Made by a program: the position numbers and the translations under genes. 36,432 nt of DNA, from contig MEPP01000003.1 in the NCBI GenBank assembly GCA_001769855.1, forward strand, positions 1 through 36,432. Direction: 5' to 3'. Position 1 is the stretch's first letter. Every line of letters begins with the position of its first letter. Positions 15,583 through 22,812 of the stretch are shown one piece after another. This DNA comes from Bdellovibrionales bacterium GWA2_49_15 (GTDB taxonomy: Bacteria; Bdellovibrionota; Bacteriovoracia; Bacteriovoracales; Bacteriovoracaceae). The notes below the pieces were generated by a model. It worked only from the letters and a program-made list of their open reading frames with translations. It was not told where the DNA came from and did not search any database.

Positions 15583-16829
15583 GGCCGGTTCACGTATTTG
15601 CTGTGCTGGCGTCACTTACGACACTTGCAGGCGACATAGTCTATGCCACAGAACTGCATGGCTTTCTATTGGGTAATTATGCGGCACGAGTTACCGGGGA
15701 TAGGAGAAGGCCCACATCAGGCGATTTTTTGCTAGGTGAGGAACGATTGCAGCTTAAGCTCTCGGGATCGAACGAGGGCGGAAGTGTGTATTTTGCCAAA
15801 GCAGATTTCTTCCATGATGAAGTCGCCGGTCAAAATGACCTCGATCTGCGCGAAGCTTACCTCAGTCACTCAGCAGGCGCATTTGATTTCACGGTTGGGC
15901 GGCAGATACTTACCTGGGGTGTCGGCGATCTTCTGTTTATCAATGATGTATTTCCCAAAGACTACACTTCTCTATTCTCTGGGCGGCCCATGGAATACCT
16001 GAAAAGAGGGACGACTGGCTTCAAAACAACGCTCACCACAGAAATCGCATCGGCGGATTTGATCATCATGCCTTTTTTTGAGCCAAACCGACTCCCCGGA
16101 AGTGATCGTTTCTTTTTCTATGATCCCTTTTCTAGCATAACTAACCGCGTGGAGAATAGGCCCCGCCACGATCTGGCCAACACCGAACTGGCGCTTCGGC
16201 TGTATCGGCCAATTTTAGAGTGGGATGGCGCTTTGTACGCCTATCGTGGTTTTTTCAGAGACCCCGCGATGCAGTTAGACTCCATGACTGCTCCTACCCA
16301 AGTCACGATCAACTATCCCAAGAGTAGTGTCTATGGAGCAAGCCTTCAGGGAAATGCACTTGGCGGCGTCGTGAGTTTGGAAGCAGGCCACCTGGATTCG
16401 CGCGATGATAACTCTGGCACAAACCCACTCATGCCGAACTCACAAACAAAGTATCTTGTGGGCCACCAACGATCGCTCTGGACTGATTTTACCGCCGGAC
16501 TCCAGTACTACGGCGAGTACATGCACCAATATGATTCGTATCTTGCCAATGTTCCGGCCGGATTTCCTTCTCAAGATCGGTTGCGGCATGTCTTAGCGCT
16601 TCGACTCACTCAGCTTTTGAAATATCAGACATGGCGATTGTCGTGGTTTTCGTTTTACAGTCCATCGGACAAGGATTTCTATTTCATTCCTGAGACGAGC
16701 TACCGTGTAAGCGATGAATTTTCGGTGACCATGGGTGGGAATGTCTTTGGCGGTGCCAAGGAAACGACTTCCTTTGGGCAATTCAAAAGGAACAATAACG
16801 TTTACGTTAATATGCGTTACGATTTTTGA
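15579..16829 (+). CDS. Outer-membrane beta-barrel (DUF1302-like) partner of the MMPL exporter
   Basis: The start is ATG 15579 (MRPVHVFA), with AAGGAG eight bases upstream, giving 416 residues. After a signal peptide the protein is rich in strands and contains DLREAYLSHSAGAFDFTVGR followed by QILTWGVGDLLFINDVFPKD, a phrase characteristic of DUF1302-like and related barrels found with MMPL/LolA-like pairs. It ends NNVYVNMRYDF, a C-terminal barrel strand finishing in Phe. It probably forms the outer-membrane end of the export route. It is tightly coupled to the previous gene by a 4-bp overlap. The family assignment is from memory of the motif pattern. Confidence 0.78.
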   Translation: MRPVHVFAVLASLTTLAGDIVYATELHGFLLGNYAARVTGDRRRPTSGDFLLGEERLQLKLSGSNEGGSVYFAKADFFHDEVAGQNDLDLREAYLSHSAGAFDFTVGRQILTWGVGDLLFINDVFPKDYTSLFSGRPMEYLKRGTTGFKTTLTTEIASADLIIMPFFEPNRLPGSDRFFFYDPFSSITNRVENRPRHDLANTELALRLYRPILEWDGALYAYRGFFRDPAMQLDSMTAPTQVTINYPKSSVYGASLQGNALGGVVSLEAGHLDSRDDNSGTNPLMPNSQTKYLVGHQRSLWTDFTAGLQYYGEYMHQYDSYLANVPAGFPSQDRLRHVLALRLTQLLKYQTWRLSWFSFYSPSDKDFYFIPETSYRVSDEFSVTMGGNVFGGAKETTSFGQFKRNNNVYVNMRYDF

Positions 16830-16865
16830 AGTAAAACTTGCAATATCTTCACAGGAGACAAAATA

Positions 16866-17216
16866 ATGAAAACACTCTTTATCTTAAACGATGCTCCCTA
16901 TGGAACAGAACGAAGTTATAACGGTCTCAGGCTTGCTGGTTCACTCGCCAAACTCGAAGGTGAGCAGGTCAAAGTATTTCTAATGGGAGATGCGGCCTCT
17001 TGTCCGAAGAAAGGACAGAAGCTTCCACAGGGTTACTACAATATTGAGATCATGATTAAGAACGTGGCCCGTCTAAATTCAGAAGTTGGCGTTTGCGGGA
17101 GTTGCATGGATGCTCGTGGCATCACCGAACCAGAACTGATGGAGGGTGCCAAGCGAAGCACACTTGATGAGCTGACCAATTGGACCCTATGGTCCGATAA
17201 AGTCATCGTATTTTAG
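16866..17216 (+). CDS. DsrE/DsrF-like sulfur-relay protein
   Basis: The protein has 116 residues. It opens with the Rossmann-like beta-alpha unit of the DsrE family (MKTLFILNDAPYGTERSYNG, LRLAGSLAKLEGEQVKVFLMGDA) and carries cysteines at 46, 77 and 80 (VCGSCMDARG). In DsrE-type proteins a cysteine in this last region accepts sulfane sulfur. The GDAASC and CGSCMDARG pattern is that of the small cytoplasmic DsrE-like proteins encoded beside rhodaneses and SQR-like flavoproteins. AGGAG precedes the ATG. It probably shuttles persulfide between the neighbouring enzymes (inference). Confidence 0.85.
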   Translation: MKTLFILNDAPYGTERSYNGLRLAGSLAKLEGEQVKVFLMGDAASCPKKGQKLPQGYYNIEIMIKNVARLNSEVGVCGSCMDARGITEPELMEGAKRSTLDELTNWTLWSDKVIVF

Positions 17217-17279
17217 TTTATGTACAGGATGTACGGTATGCCGATGTGAGCAGGAGCGATCATCGGCGATGGGGGCGTT

Positions 17280-18440
17280 ATGAGTGAGGCAAAAACAGTC
17301 TTGATCCTTGGCGGCGGTGTCGGTGGTATTGTTGCTGCCAATACTTTGCGAAAACTTCTGCCGAAGCAACATCGAATTATTGTGATCGACCAGGAGAATA
17401 AGCACCTCTTTGCCTCTTCCCTTCTCTGGGTGATGGTCGGGATGAGGAGGGCGGATCAGATCGTGCGTCCTCTCGCTCGTCTGAGTCGCAAGGGAATCGA
17501 GTTTATCCAGGGTAAGATCGAAAAGATCAACCCTGAAACAAAATCAGTTCAAGTCTCGGGGCGGGAATTCTCTGGTGACGCCATAATTATTTCTTTGGGA
17601 GCTGATCTGGTTCCTGAGAATATCCCCGGTCTCAAGGAATCGGGCCGAAACATCTACACACTCGACGGCGCAACTGACATTTACAAAGACCTCATGGCCT
17701 TTCAGGGCGGGAAGATCGTGATTCTCACGGCGAACCCTGTGTATAAATGCCCGGCGGCCCCCTATGAGGCGGCAATGTTGGTTGAATATTTCTGTCGAAA
17801 GCATGGCATACGCAACAAGACAGAGATTGCTCTTTACGCTGCCGAACCAGGCCCGATGGGCACGGCCGGCCCGGAAGTATCTGCCGCTGTTCGACAGATG
17901 GTGGAATCCAAGGGGATCAAATACTACCCCACTCATCAGGTGACGGAAGCTGATCCCAAAACAAGACGAATCGTTTTCTCTGGGGGTGTCACTGCAAATT
18001 TTGATTTACTCTTTTTTGTCCCACCCCATCGCGCACCCGAAGTCGTAAAACAAGCTGGACTACTTGGCGAAAATGGCTGGGGCGTTGTTGATCGCAACAC
18101 CCTTCAAACGAAGTATCAGGGAGTCTATGCCATCGGGGATGTCGTTGCCATTCCACTTAAGATGGGTAAACCCCTTCCTAAAGCTGGTGTCTTCGCCCAT
18201 GCACAAGCCAAAGTTGTCGCCCAAAACATTGCCCGCCAGTTGACTGGGCAACAAGGTGTGGCCAGTTCATTTGACGGTCATGGGCAATGCTTCATCGAAA
18301 TTGGAGATCACCGTGCTGGACTTGGGAGTGGAAATTTCTACGCGGAACCAACTCCCACCGTAAAGATTAAGGCCCCTGGCATCGCTTGGCATTTACTCAA
18401 GATACTTTTTGAAAAATACTGGCTCACAAGGTGGTTTTAA
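17280..18440 (+). CDS. Sulfide:quinone oxidoreductase-like flavoprotein
   Basis: The protein has 386 residues. The N-terminal FAD site is VLILGGGVGGIVAANTL (7-23), a second nucleotide-binding region lies around 105-165, and the C-terminal FAD-contact motif is YAIGDVVAIP. Cys157 (YKCPAAPYEA) corresponds to a conserved redox cysteine in the SQR/FCSD family, and Cys172 is nearby. The C-terminal end KILFEKYWLTRWF could be an amphipathic membrane-anchoring segment, as in SQR. The likely reaction is oxidation of sulfide or a persulfide with electrons passed to quinone. The exact substrate is unproven because the three-cysteine SQR pattern is not fully clear. It is followed immediately by the cysteine desulfurase. 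Confidence 0.83.
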   Translation: MSEAKTVLILGGGVGGIVAANTLRKLLPKQHRIIVIDQENKHLFASSLLWVMVGMRRADQIVRPLARLSRKGIEFIQGKIEKINPETKSVQVSGREFSGDAIIISLGADLVPENIPGLKESGRNIYTLDGATDIYKDLMAFQGGKIVILTANPVYKCPAAPYEAAMLVEYFCRKHGIRNKTEIALYAAEPGPMGTAGPEVSAAVRQMVESKGIKYYPTHQVTEADPKTRRIVFSGGVTANFDLLFFVPPHRAPEVVKQAGLLGENGWGVVDRNTLQTKYQGVYAIGDVVAIPLKMGKPLPKAGVFAHAQAKVVAQNIARQLTGQQGVASSFDGHGQCFIEIGDHRAGLGSGNFYAEPTPTVKIKAPGIAWHLLKILFEKYWLTRWF

Positions 18441-18441
18441 A

Positions 18442-19563
18442 GTGGAGCGACAGATTTATTTGGATTTTAATGCCAGCACCCCGATCGCACCAGAGGTGCT
18501 TCTGGCCATGCAACCCTATCTAGCTGGTGATTGCTTTGGTAATCCGTCAAGCGTTCATCGGTTTGGACAATTGGCCTGCTTGGGAATTACAAAAGCCAGA
18601 CAGCAGGTCGCAGGTCTTCTCGGATGCGAAAGTGACGAAGTTATATTCACCAGCGGAGGAAGCGAAGCGAATAATCATGCCATCAAAGGCGCGTTCTTTG
18701 CCCGACGTGAGCAGGGAAACCACATTATTACAACGGCCATCGAGCACCCAGCCGTTCGTATGCCGTGCGAATATCTAAAACGGTTTGGAGCCGAAGTGAC
18801 ATACCTGCCCATTGATGGCACTGGACGAGTCGATCCCGATTCCTTGAGAAAAGCGATTACCAAACAAACTATTCTAATCTCGGTGATGCATGCAAACAAC
18901 GAAGTTGGAACTATCCAGCCCATCGAAGAAATCTCGAAGATCGCAAAAGAAAATCAAATTCTTTTTCATAGCGATGCTGCTCAATCGGTCGGAAAGATAC
19001 CGACTCATGTACAGACACTTGGTGTGGACCTGCTTTCTGTCGCTGGCCACAAATTCTACGCTCCAAAAGGGATTGGCGTTCTCTACATTAAAAGGGGCGT
19101 TGCTATTGATCCATTAATCCACGGCGCGGGTCACGAACAGGGGCGACGTGCGGGCACAGAAAATACCGCGTCCATCGTGGCGCTGGGAGCGGCCTCTGAT
19201 CTTTTCTCCTCGGGTCGTGAGATGAGTTCGGTGCAAAAATTTAGGGACTTATTCTGGGCGTTGTTAAAAGACACTTTTGGAAAGAAAGTGCTACGGAATG
19301 GGCACCCGACATTAGTTTTGCCAAATACGCTGAATGTCTCATTCGTTGGCCGCATTGGAGAAGAGATTTTACGGAAATTAAAAGGCGTGGCGGCATCAAC
19401 GGGGTCAGCTTGTCACTCGGGAGAAACAAAAATGTCGCCTGTCCTTGAAGCAATGGGTATCCCATTTGAGATTGGGTGCGGGGCCATAAGATTTAGCTTG
19501 GGTAGAACGACAACAGAGGAAGAAATCCGCACCGTTGTAAAGCAGATGAAGGAAATAGCATAA
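18442..19563 (+). CDS. Cysteine desulfurase (NifS/IscS class)
   Basis: I place the start at GTG 18442, one base after the preceding stop, with AAGGTGG upstream. This gives 373 residues. PLP-enzyme features are present: YLDFNASTP (6-14), SGGSEANNHAIKG (71-83), His102 (TAIEHPAV), SDAAQS (177-182), PLP lysine Lys204 (AGHKFYAPKG) and the catalytic Cys324 in STGSACHSGE. The enzyme releases sulfur from cysteine as an enzyme-bound persulfide. The placement after rhodanese, DsrE and SQR-like genes suggests it feeds or drains a local sulfane-sulfur pool rather than general Fe-S assembly (inference). No iscU-like scaffold follows. Confidence 0.93.
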   Translation: MERQIYLDFNASTPIAPEVLLAMQPYLAGDCFGNPSSVHRFGQLACLGITKARQQVAGLLGCESDEVIFTSGGSEANNHAIKGAFFARREQGNHIITTAIEHPAVRMPCEYLKRFGAEVTYLPIDGTGRVDPDSLRKAITKQTILISVMHANNEVGTIQPIEEISKIAKENQILFHSDAAQSVGKIPTHVQTLGVDLLSVAGHKFYAPKGIGVLYIKRGVAIDPLIHGAGHEQGRRAGTENTASIVALGAASDLFSSGREMSSVQKFRDLFWALLKDTFGKKVLRNGHPTLVLPNTLNVSFVGRIGEEILRKLKGVAASTGSACHSGETKMSPVLEAMGIPFEIGCGAIRFSLGRTTTEEEIRTVVKQMKEIA

Positions 19564-19807
19564 GAGCGGCTGCCAATATCGGTTCAACATCCTGCACTTC
19601 AATCTTTAGGCCGATGAAATGGTAGCCAGAAACTCGAAGGTGCCCCCTCATTCAAAATACTTTCACAAACGATACTAATTTTTATCACAAATGCGTCCAT
19701 AAATTTCTAGAGTTAGCTTTACTGACAATCTTGAAATTTCCGAAGAAGCGAATTAAAAACTTAATTTCGGCAAGCGAGGAAAGATGGAACAACGGCGGAA
19801 GTAAATA

Positions 19808-20140
19808 TCAACCGCCCGAACCATCACCACTAGACTTAGCAAAGCGCAGGAGTTTGCCGTCGAGTTTGTCGGAAAGTCGAGAAAGCTCGGAAAGATTAGA
19901 ATGGACTTTCTCAATATCGGCAGAGTCGATATAGGTACTGTCCTTGAGTTCCAAAAATTCGATTTTGTTATCACGGTCGGCGGCAAATTTAATTTTTGAG
20001 ATTTGGCCACGAGAGATCACGCTACCATCATACAGTGACACACCTTCAAACGATTTGAGGGCCGAAGATAGATCACCAGCAAAGGCCTGCGTCCATGAAA
20101 ATATCAAAAATACACCTAATAGCGTCTTAGCCGTTGTCAT
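19808..20140 (-). CDS. Small secreted protein with glycine-rich C-terminus
   Basis: The protein has 110 residues. A signal peptide ending TQAFA (about residue 21) precedes a charged, probably helical body and a terminal SSGDGSGG. AAGGAG lies before the ATG, which overlaps the stop of the HTH regulator (ATGA), so the two are translationally coupled. I do not recognise the family. The Gly/Asp-rich end resembles those of proteins encoded on the other side of the regulator (GDGTFGGGG at 21757 and others), hinting at a shared export or processing signal. A role as signal, effector or surface protein is speculative. Confidence 0.68.
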   Translation of the reverse strand: MTTAKTLLGVFLIFSWTQAFAGDLSSALKSFEGVSLYDGSVISRGQISKIKFAADRDNKIEFLELKDSTYIDSADIEKVHSNLSELSRLSDKLDGKLLRFAKSSGDGSGG

Positions 20141-21051
20141 TGAATGTCTCCTTTTTCGCAGTACGATACAAAGGTACTGGAAACGGCGGCACTATAGGAC
20201 GTCATAAGGCCTATGTACATAGGATTATCGTATATCTGATCCTTCCGTTCATTGAAGTGTTTTTGGTTCAATAATTTCAGGGCCTTAATCCCATCCCAAT
20301 TAAGAGATTCAGTCTGAAAACTCATCCAATTATTCACAGAACCAGCTTCACTTAGACGGTAATAGTTTAAGGCCATCCTGACCCGCTCTTTGGTATCCGC
20401 AAAAGTTAATTTGTACTTCTTACTCGTTCCGATATACCGGCCTTTAGCATCCCTAACGATAAGGCCCTTTGTGGCCAACTCACCCAGTTTCTCCACGCCC
20501 CGTTGGCCCAACTCATATGCAATTTCTTCTTCGCTGGTACCAGCATTTGTGAAAGAAAGATTTAATATCAAGTAGTAGTCCTCGTTAACAAAGTATTGGG
20601 CATCTTCACTGCCAATGAACTCATATTCCTGGTTATGAGAGAGTCCACCACCCATCAAGCTTGCGATTTCTGGATGAAACTCCTTCATATATCCATGCAA
20701 TTGCTTGTCTTGCCCTAGTGCCATGAAAACTTTGATGGCCGCTTCTGGCTGTGGATTGCCATTTATCTGAATTATTCTTCTAAGAGTCGAATATGGGACA
20801 CCACTTTTATCAGCGACACTTTGTAAATTCAGATTTGCTCTTTTAGATAAATAGAAGTCGATGCAGCTTTTAATCTGCTCGCATTTGCGAGTCGTGATGC
20901 TGTCTATTTCGGCCACATCTAAAGTCACTTTTTCCACCCGGCCCTTTTCAATCAAAGGGTCTATCCTTACCAATTTGAGACAGCGTTTTACACACATTTG
21001 TAAATTTTTCAAAGCCTCTTTTCTCTTTCTTACTAAATTTATCGCCACCAT
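20137..21051 (-). CDS. HTH transcriptional regulator (TIGR02147/DUF4423-like)
   Basis: The protein has 304 residues. A helix-turn-helix is visible around 70-105 (LNLQSVADKSGVPYSTLRRI). A second winged-helix-like part lies around 180-230 (GVEKLGELATKGLIVRDAKG, RYIGTSKKYKLTF). The overall arrangement resembles the TIGR02147 regulators common in Bdellovibrio-like and Fibrobacter genomes, though the N-terminus differs, so the family call is tentative. The start is uncertain: ATG 21051 has no ribosome site and sits inside the palindrome CACCATGGTG (21046-21055). The gene is coupled to the small secreted protein and diverges from the glycine-rich and conjugation genes, which it probably controls. 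Confidence 0.72.
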   Translation of the reverse strand: MVAINLVRKRKEALKNLQMCVKRCLKLVRIDPLIEKGRVEKVTLDVAEIDSITTRKCEQIKSCIDFYLSKRANLNLQSVADKSGVPYSTLRRIIQINGNPQPEAAIKVFMALGQDKQLHGYMKEFHPEIASLMGGGLSHNQEYEFIGSEDAQYFVNEDYYLILNLSFTNAGTSEEEIAYELGQRGVEKLGELATKGLIVRDAKGRYIGTSKKYKLTFADTKERVRMALNYYRLSEAGSVNNWMSFQTESLNWDGIKALKLLNQKHFNERKDQIYDNPMYIGLMTSYSAAVSSTFVSYCEKGDIQ

Positions 21052-21055
21052 GGTG
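21046..21055. promoter_or_regulatory. Palindromic operator overlapping regulator start
   Basis: CACCATGGTG is a perfect palindrome that contains the regulator's ATG. It is followed by AAAA, giving CACCATGGTGAAAA, the inverted copy of 21105-21118. Binding here could block both transcription and, in the mRNA, translation start. Confidence 0.5.
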
Positions 21056-21104
21056 AAAACTGAGAACGATTATCCGGCTAGTTAACCATCTTCATCTCAT
21101 TTCA

Positions 21105-21119
21105 TTTTCACCATGGTGA
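21105..21119. promoter_or_regulatory. Second copy of palindromic operator in divergent region
   Basis: TTTTCACCATGGTGA contains the perfect 12-bp palindrome TCACCATGGTGA (21108-21119). It lies about 60 bp from the first copy, in inverted orientation including the T-run, and between the two divergent transcription units. Confidence 0.5.
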
Positions 21120-21217
21120 TTAAACTGAGGCCTTTTCACTTTTGCATTTGTCAGTAAAAGGCCGAGCAAATAAGTTTGCGGCAACGAAAAAACTTTTGAC
21201 CGCTGATTGGAGACTTT

Positions 21218-21757
21218 ATGGAAGCATCGACTTTGAACCTCTTGAAAATGAACAATGCCTTGCCTCGTCCTCAGCTTTTTCTGATTTGCGAAAACATGAT
21301 ACGGAAAGATTTGGAAATCTTTCGCATTCAAGACCGCATGGTGGACCTTTTTAATGAAATTGAATTTTTCTCTCGCCATGAAGATGAGTTTTCGAGCATT
21401 GATTTCGCACTTGAGCTGGCCTTTGGGAAAAAAATTGATGAGGTGGATGAAAAAATTGTCGGTATAGTGGGTGAGATTGCTTTGAACGCGGCCTTCTTTT
21501 ATAGAAGGGGAAAGATTCAAGGTGATGTGATTGAGTATATATCTCTAACCGCAAAAAAAATCACTGAGATCATTTTTACAGCGTCCCTTGAGACCACTCC
21601 TGATATGGCCACAGTGAAGTGCCTGGAATTATTTCACAAAAACTTCCCAAACCTTGAAATTGAGTATGTGAATAATATCTACGCTCAACTAGGCAAGAGA
21701 CAAGACCTGCGTGTCTTCAATATTCCTGGCGATGGAACCTTTGGTGGAGGCGGGTAG
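21218..21757 (+). CDS. Helical protein with glycine-rich tail, paralogue A
   Basis: The protein has 179 residues, no signal peptide and no membrane segment. GGAG stands five bases before the ATG. The body is mainly helical, with conserved phrases shared with the gene at 22016: MNNxLPR, CxxxIRKDLEIFxIQxRMV, DFALELAFGKxxDExDExIV, and AKKITExIF. It ends GDGTFGGGG. About half the body is identical to its neighbour, so the pair arose by tandem duplication. I do not recognise the family. It is the first gene of the plus-strand unit opposite the HTH regulator. Confidence 0.72.
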   Translation: MEASTLNLLKMNNALPRPQLFLICENMIRKDLEIFRIQDRMVDLFNEIEFFSRHEDEFSSIDFALELAFGKKIDEVDEKIVGIVGEIALNAAFFYRRGKIQGDVIEYISLTAKKITEIIFTASLETTPDMATVKCLELFHKNFPNLEIEYVNNIYAQLGKRQDLRVFNIPGDGTFGGGG

Positions 21758-21827
21758 GGTATTTATGGATACGAAGCAATTCCTGCGATTGAGAATATTT
21801 TTTTAAACTAACGAGTAGGAGGTCATT

Positions 21828-22019
21828 GTGAACAGTTTAAGGATGCTAAGGGTAATAATTGATGAAGCAATAATTGGTGGAGACAGTGGTGGAGGAAAAT
21901 ATATTCAGGGCGACGAAATTGGCGGTGGTGGTAATGATCCCATCGGTGGAACTGGAGACGATGGGAAGAAGCTTGGAGGGGTGCCACCTTTTATATCAAC
22001 TAGATCGGAGAACTTATGA
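21828..22019 (+). CDS. 63-residue glycine-rich protein or pre-peptide
   Basis: The start is a GTG at 21828, preceded by the strong site TAGGAGG with five-base spacing, and the stop overlaps the next ATG (ATGA). This makes expression credible despite the small size. A hydrophobic/basic leader (MNSLRMLRVIIDEAIIGG) is followed by a Gly/Asp-rich core (GGDSGGGKYIQGDEIGGGG, then NDPIGGTGDDGKKLGG) and VPPFISTRSENL. The leader-plus-core layout resembles precursors of processed peptides, but no modifying enzyme is visible nearby. The NDPxGxGxDG motif recurs at the mature N-terminus of the downstream lipoprotein (NDPTGSGTDGGG). The function is unknown. Confidence 0.6.
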   Translation: MNSLRMLRVIIDEAIIGGDSGGGKYIQGDEIGGGGNDPIGGTGDDGKKLGGVPPFISTRSENL

Positions 22020-22657
22020 AAGCTGCTGCTTTGAAACTACCCGTGATGAACAATGTGCTGCCTAGGTCCCGAGTTTTTGAAATTTGTCAGCATTTAATTC
22101 GTAAAGATTTGGAAATTTTTAGCATTCAAAATCGGATGGTGGAAATTTGTGAGGAGTTTGATTATTACTCTTGCCGCCATGATGAGTACTTAAACATTGA
22201 TTTTGCTCTTGAGCTTGCTTTTGGTAAGCGGGTTGATGAATTGGACGAAAGAATTGTCACCATAGTGGATGAGATTGCTTTGCATGCGGCCTCCTATTAT
22301 TGGAAACGGAAAGTTCAATGTGATGAAGGCGAGTACTTGTCTCATACAGCGAAAAAAATTACCGAGATGATTTTTGCAGCGGCCCTTGAGCCACACCCTT
22401 CTCTCGGAGCTTTTAAATGCATAGAGCTGCATCTCAAAAACTTTTCCAACCTTGAAATTCCCTACGTGACGAATCTGCATCGTCAAATTTTACTACGGTT
22501 AAAAGGAGACGACTCTGCTCCTAATTTAACCACAGAAGAAAGATGTGCTGGGTCCGGCGGATCGGGTGGTGGCCCAAGAGTTTTCTTGGGTGGTGAGATG
22601 GGTGGAGGAGGAGATCGTTCTGGTGGAGGCAGAAAACAAATAAGGGAAATTGGCTAG
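22016..22657 (+). CDS. Helical protein with glycine-rich tail, paralogue B
   Basis: The protein has 213 residues, starting at ATG 22016 with CGGAG upstream and a 4-bp overlap with the preceding small gene. It aligns along residues 8-165 with the product of 21218 (shared VMNNVLPR, IRKDLEIFSIQNRMV, IDFALELAFGKRVDELDERI, HTAKKITEMIFAAALE). A longer low-complexity tail follows (AGSGGSGGGPRVFLGGEMGG, GGDRSGGGRKQIREIG). Body conservation with a freely varying Gly tail suggests the helical part is the functional unit and the tail an interaction or secretion signal (inference). I do not recognise the family. Confidence 0.72.
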   Translation: MKAAALKLPVMNNVLPRSRVFEICQHLIRKDLEIFSIQNRMVEICEEFDYYSCRHDEYLNIDFALELAFGKRVDELDERIVTIVDEIALHAASYYWKRKVQCDEGEYLSHTAKKITEMIFAAALEPHPSLGAFKCIELHLKNFSNLEIPYVTNLHRQILLRLKGDDSAPNLTTEERCAGSGGSGGGPRVFLGGEMGGGGDRSGGGRKQIREIG

Positions 22658-22672
22658 TTTAAAAAACAAAAA

Positions 22673-22710
22673 GGCCTTCAAGATACGTCGTCAAACTCAC
22701 CTTGAAGGCC
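22673..22710. terminator. Perfect 10-bp hairpin after paralogue B
   Basis: GGCCTTCAAG (22673-22682) and CTTGAAGGCC (22701-22710) pair perfectly around an 18-base loop, 15 bases after the stop codon. The A-rich run lies upstream (22661-22672), so as a Rho-independent terminator it would work for the minus strand. In the plus direction it may only pause or stabilise RNA. Confidence 0.5.
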
Positions 22711-22721
22711 AACAAACAATA

Positions 22722-22792
22722 GGCATTGCTACCCTTGCTTTGTTCTTTTTTTAGTCTAAAAAAAAGATTCACGCAAGGGTCAAAGCAGTGCC
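22722..22792 (+). promoter_or_regulatory. Long stem-loop in leader of the lipoprotein gene
   Basis: GGCATTGC (22722-22729) pairs with GCAGTGCC (22785-22792, one U-G pair), ACCCTTGC (22731-22738) with GCAAGGGT (22773-22780), and the T7 run with the A8 run around AGTCT in the centre. The structure ends just before the AACGGAGG ribosome site of the lipoprotein gene (GTG 22813). It could act as an attenuator or translational control element. Confidence 0.5.
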
Positions 22793-22812
22793 TCTTAAAA
22801 ACGGAGGTAACT

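Noticed and set aside
21764..21805. 13-codon frame between paralogue A and the 63-residue protein
   Set aside because: Only a weak ribosome site and no conservation evidence; too short to support.
22726..22812. Upstream start for the large lipoprotein
   Set aside because: It would be translated through the leader stem-loop and would bury the lipobox; GTG 22813 has a strong ribosome site and gives a normal lipoprotein signal.
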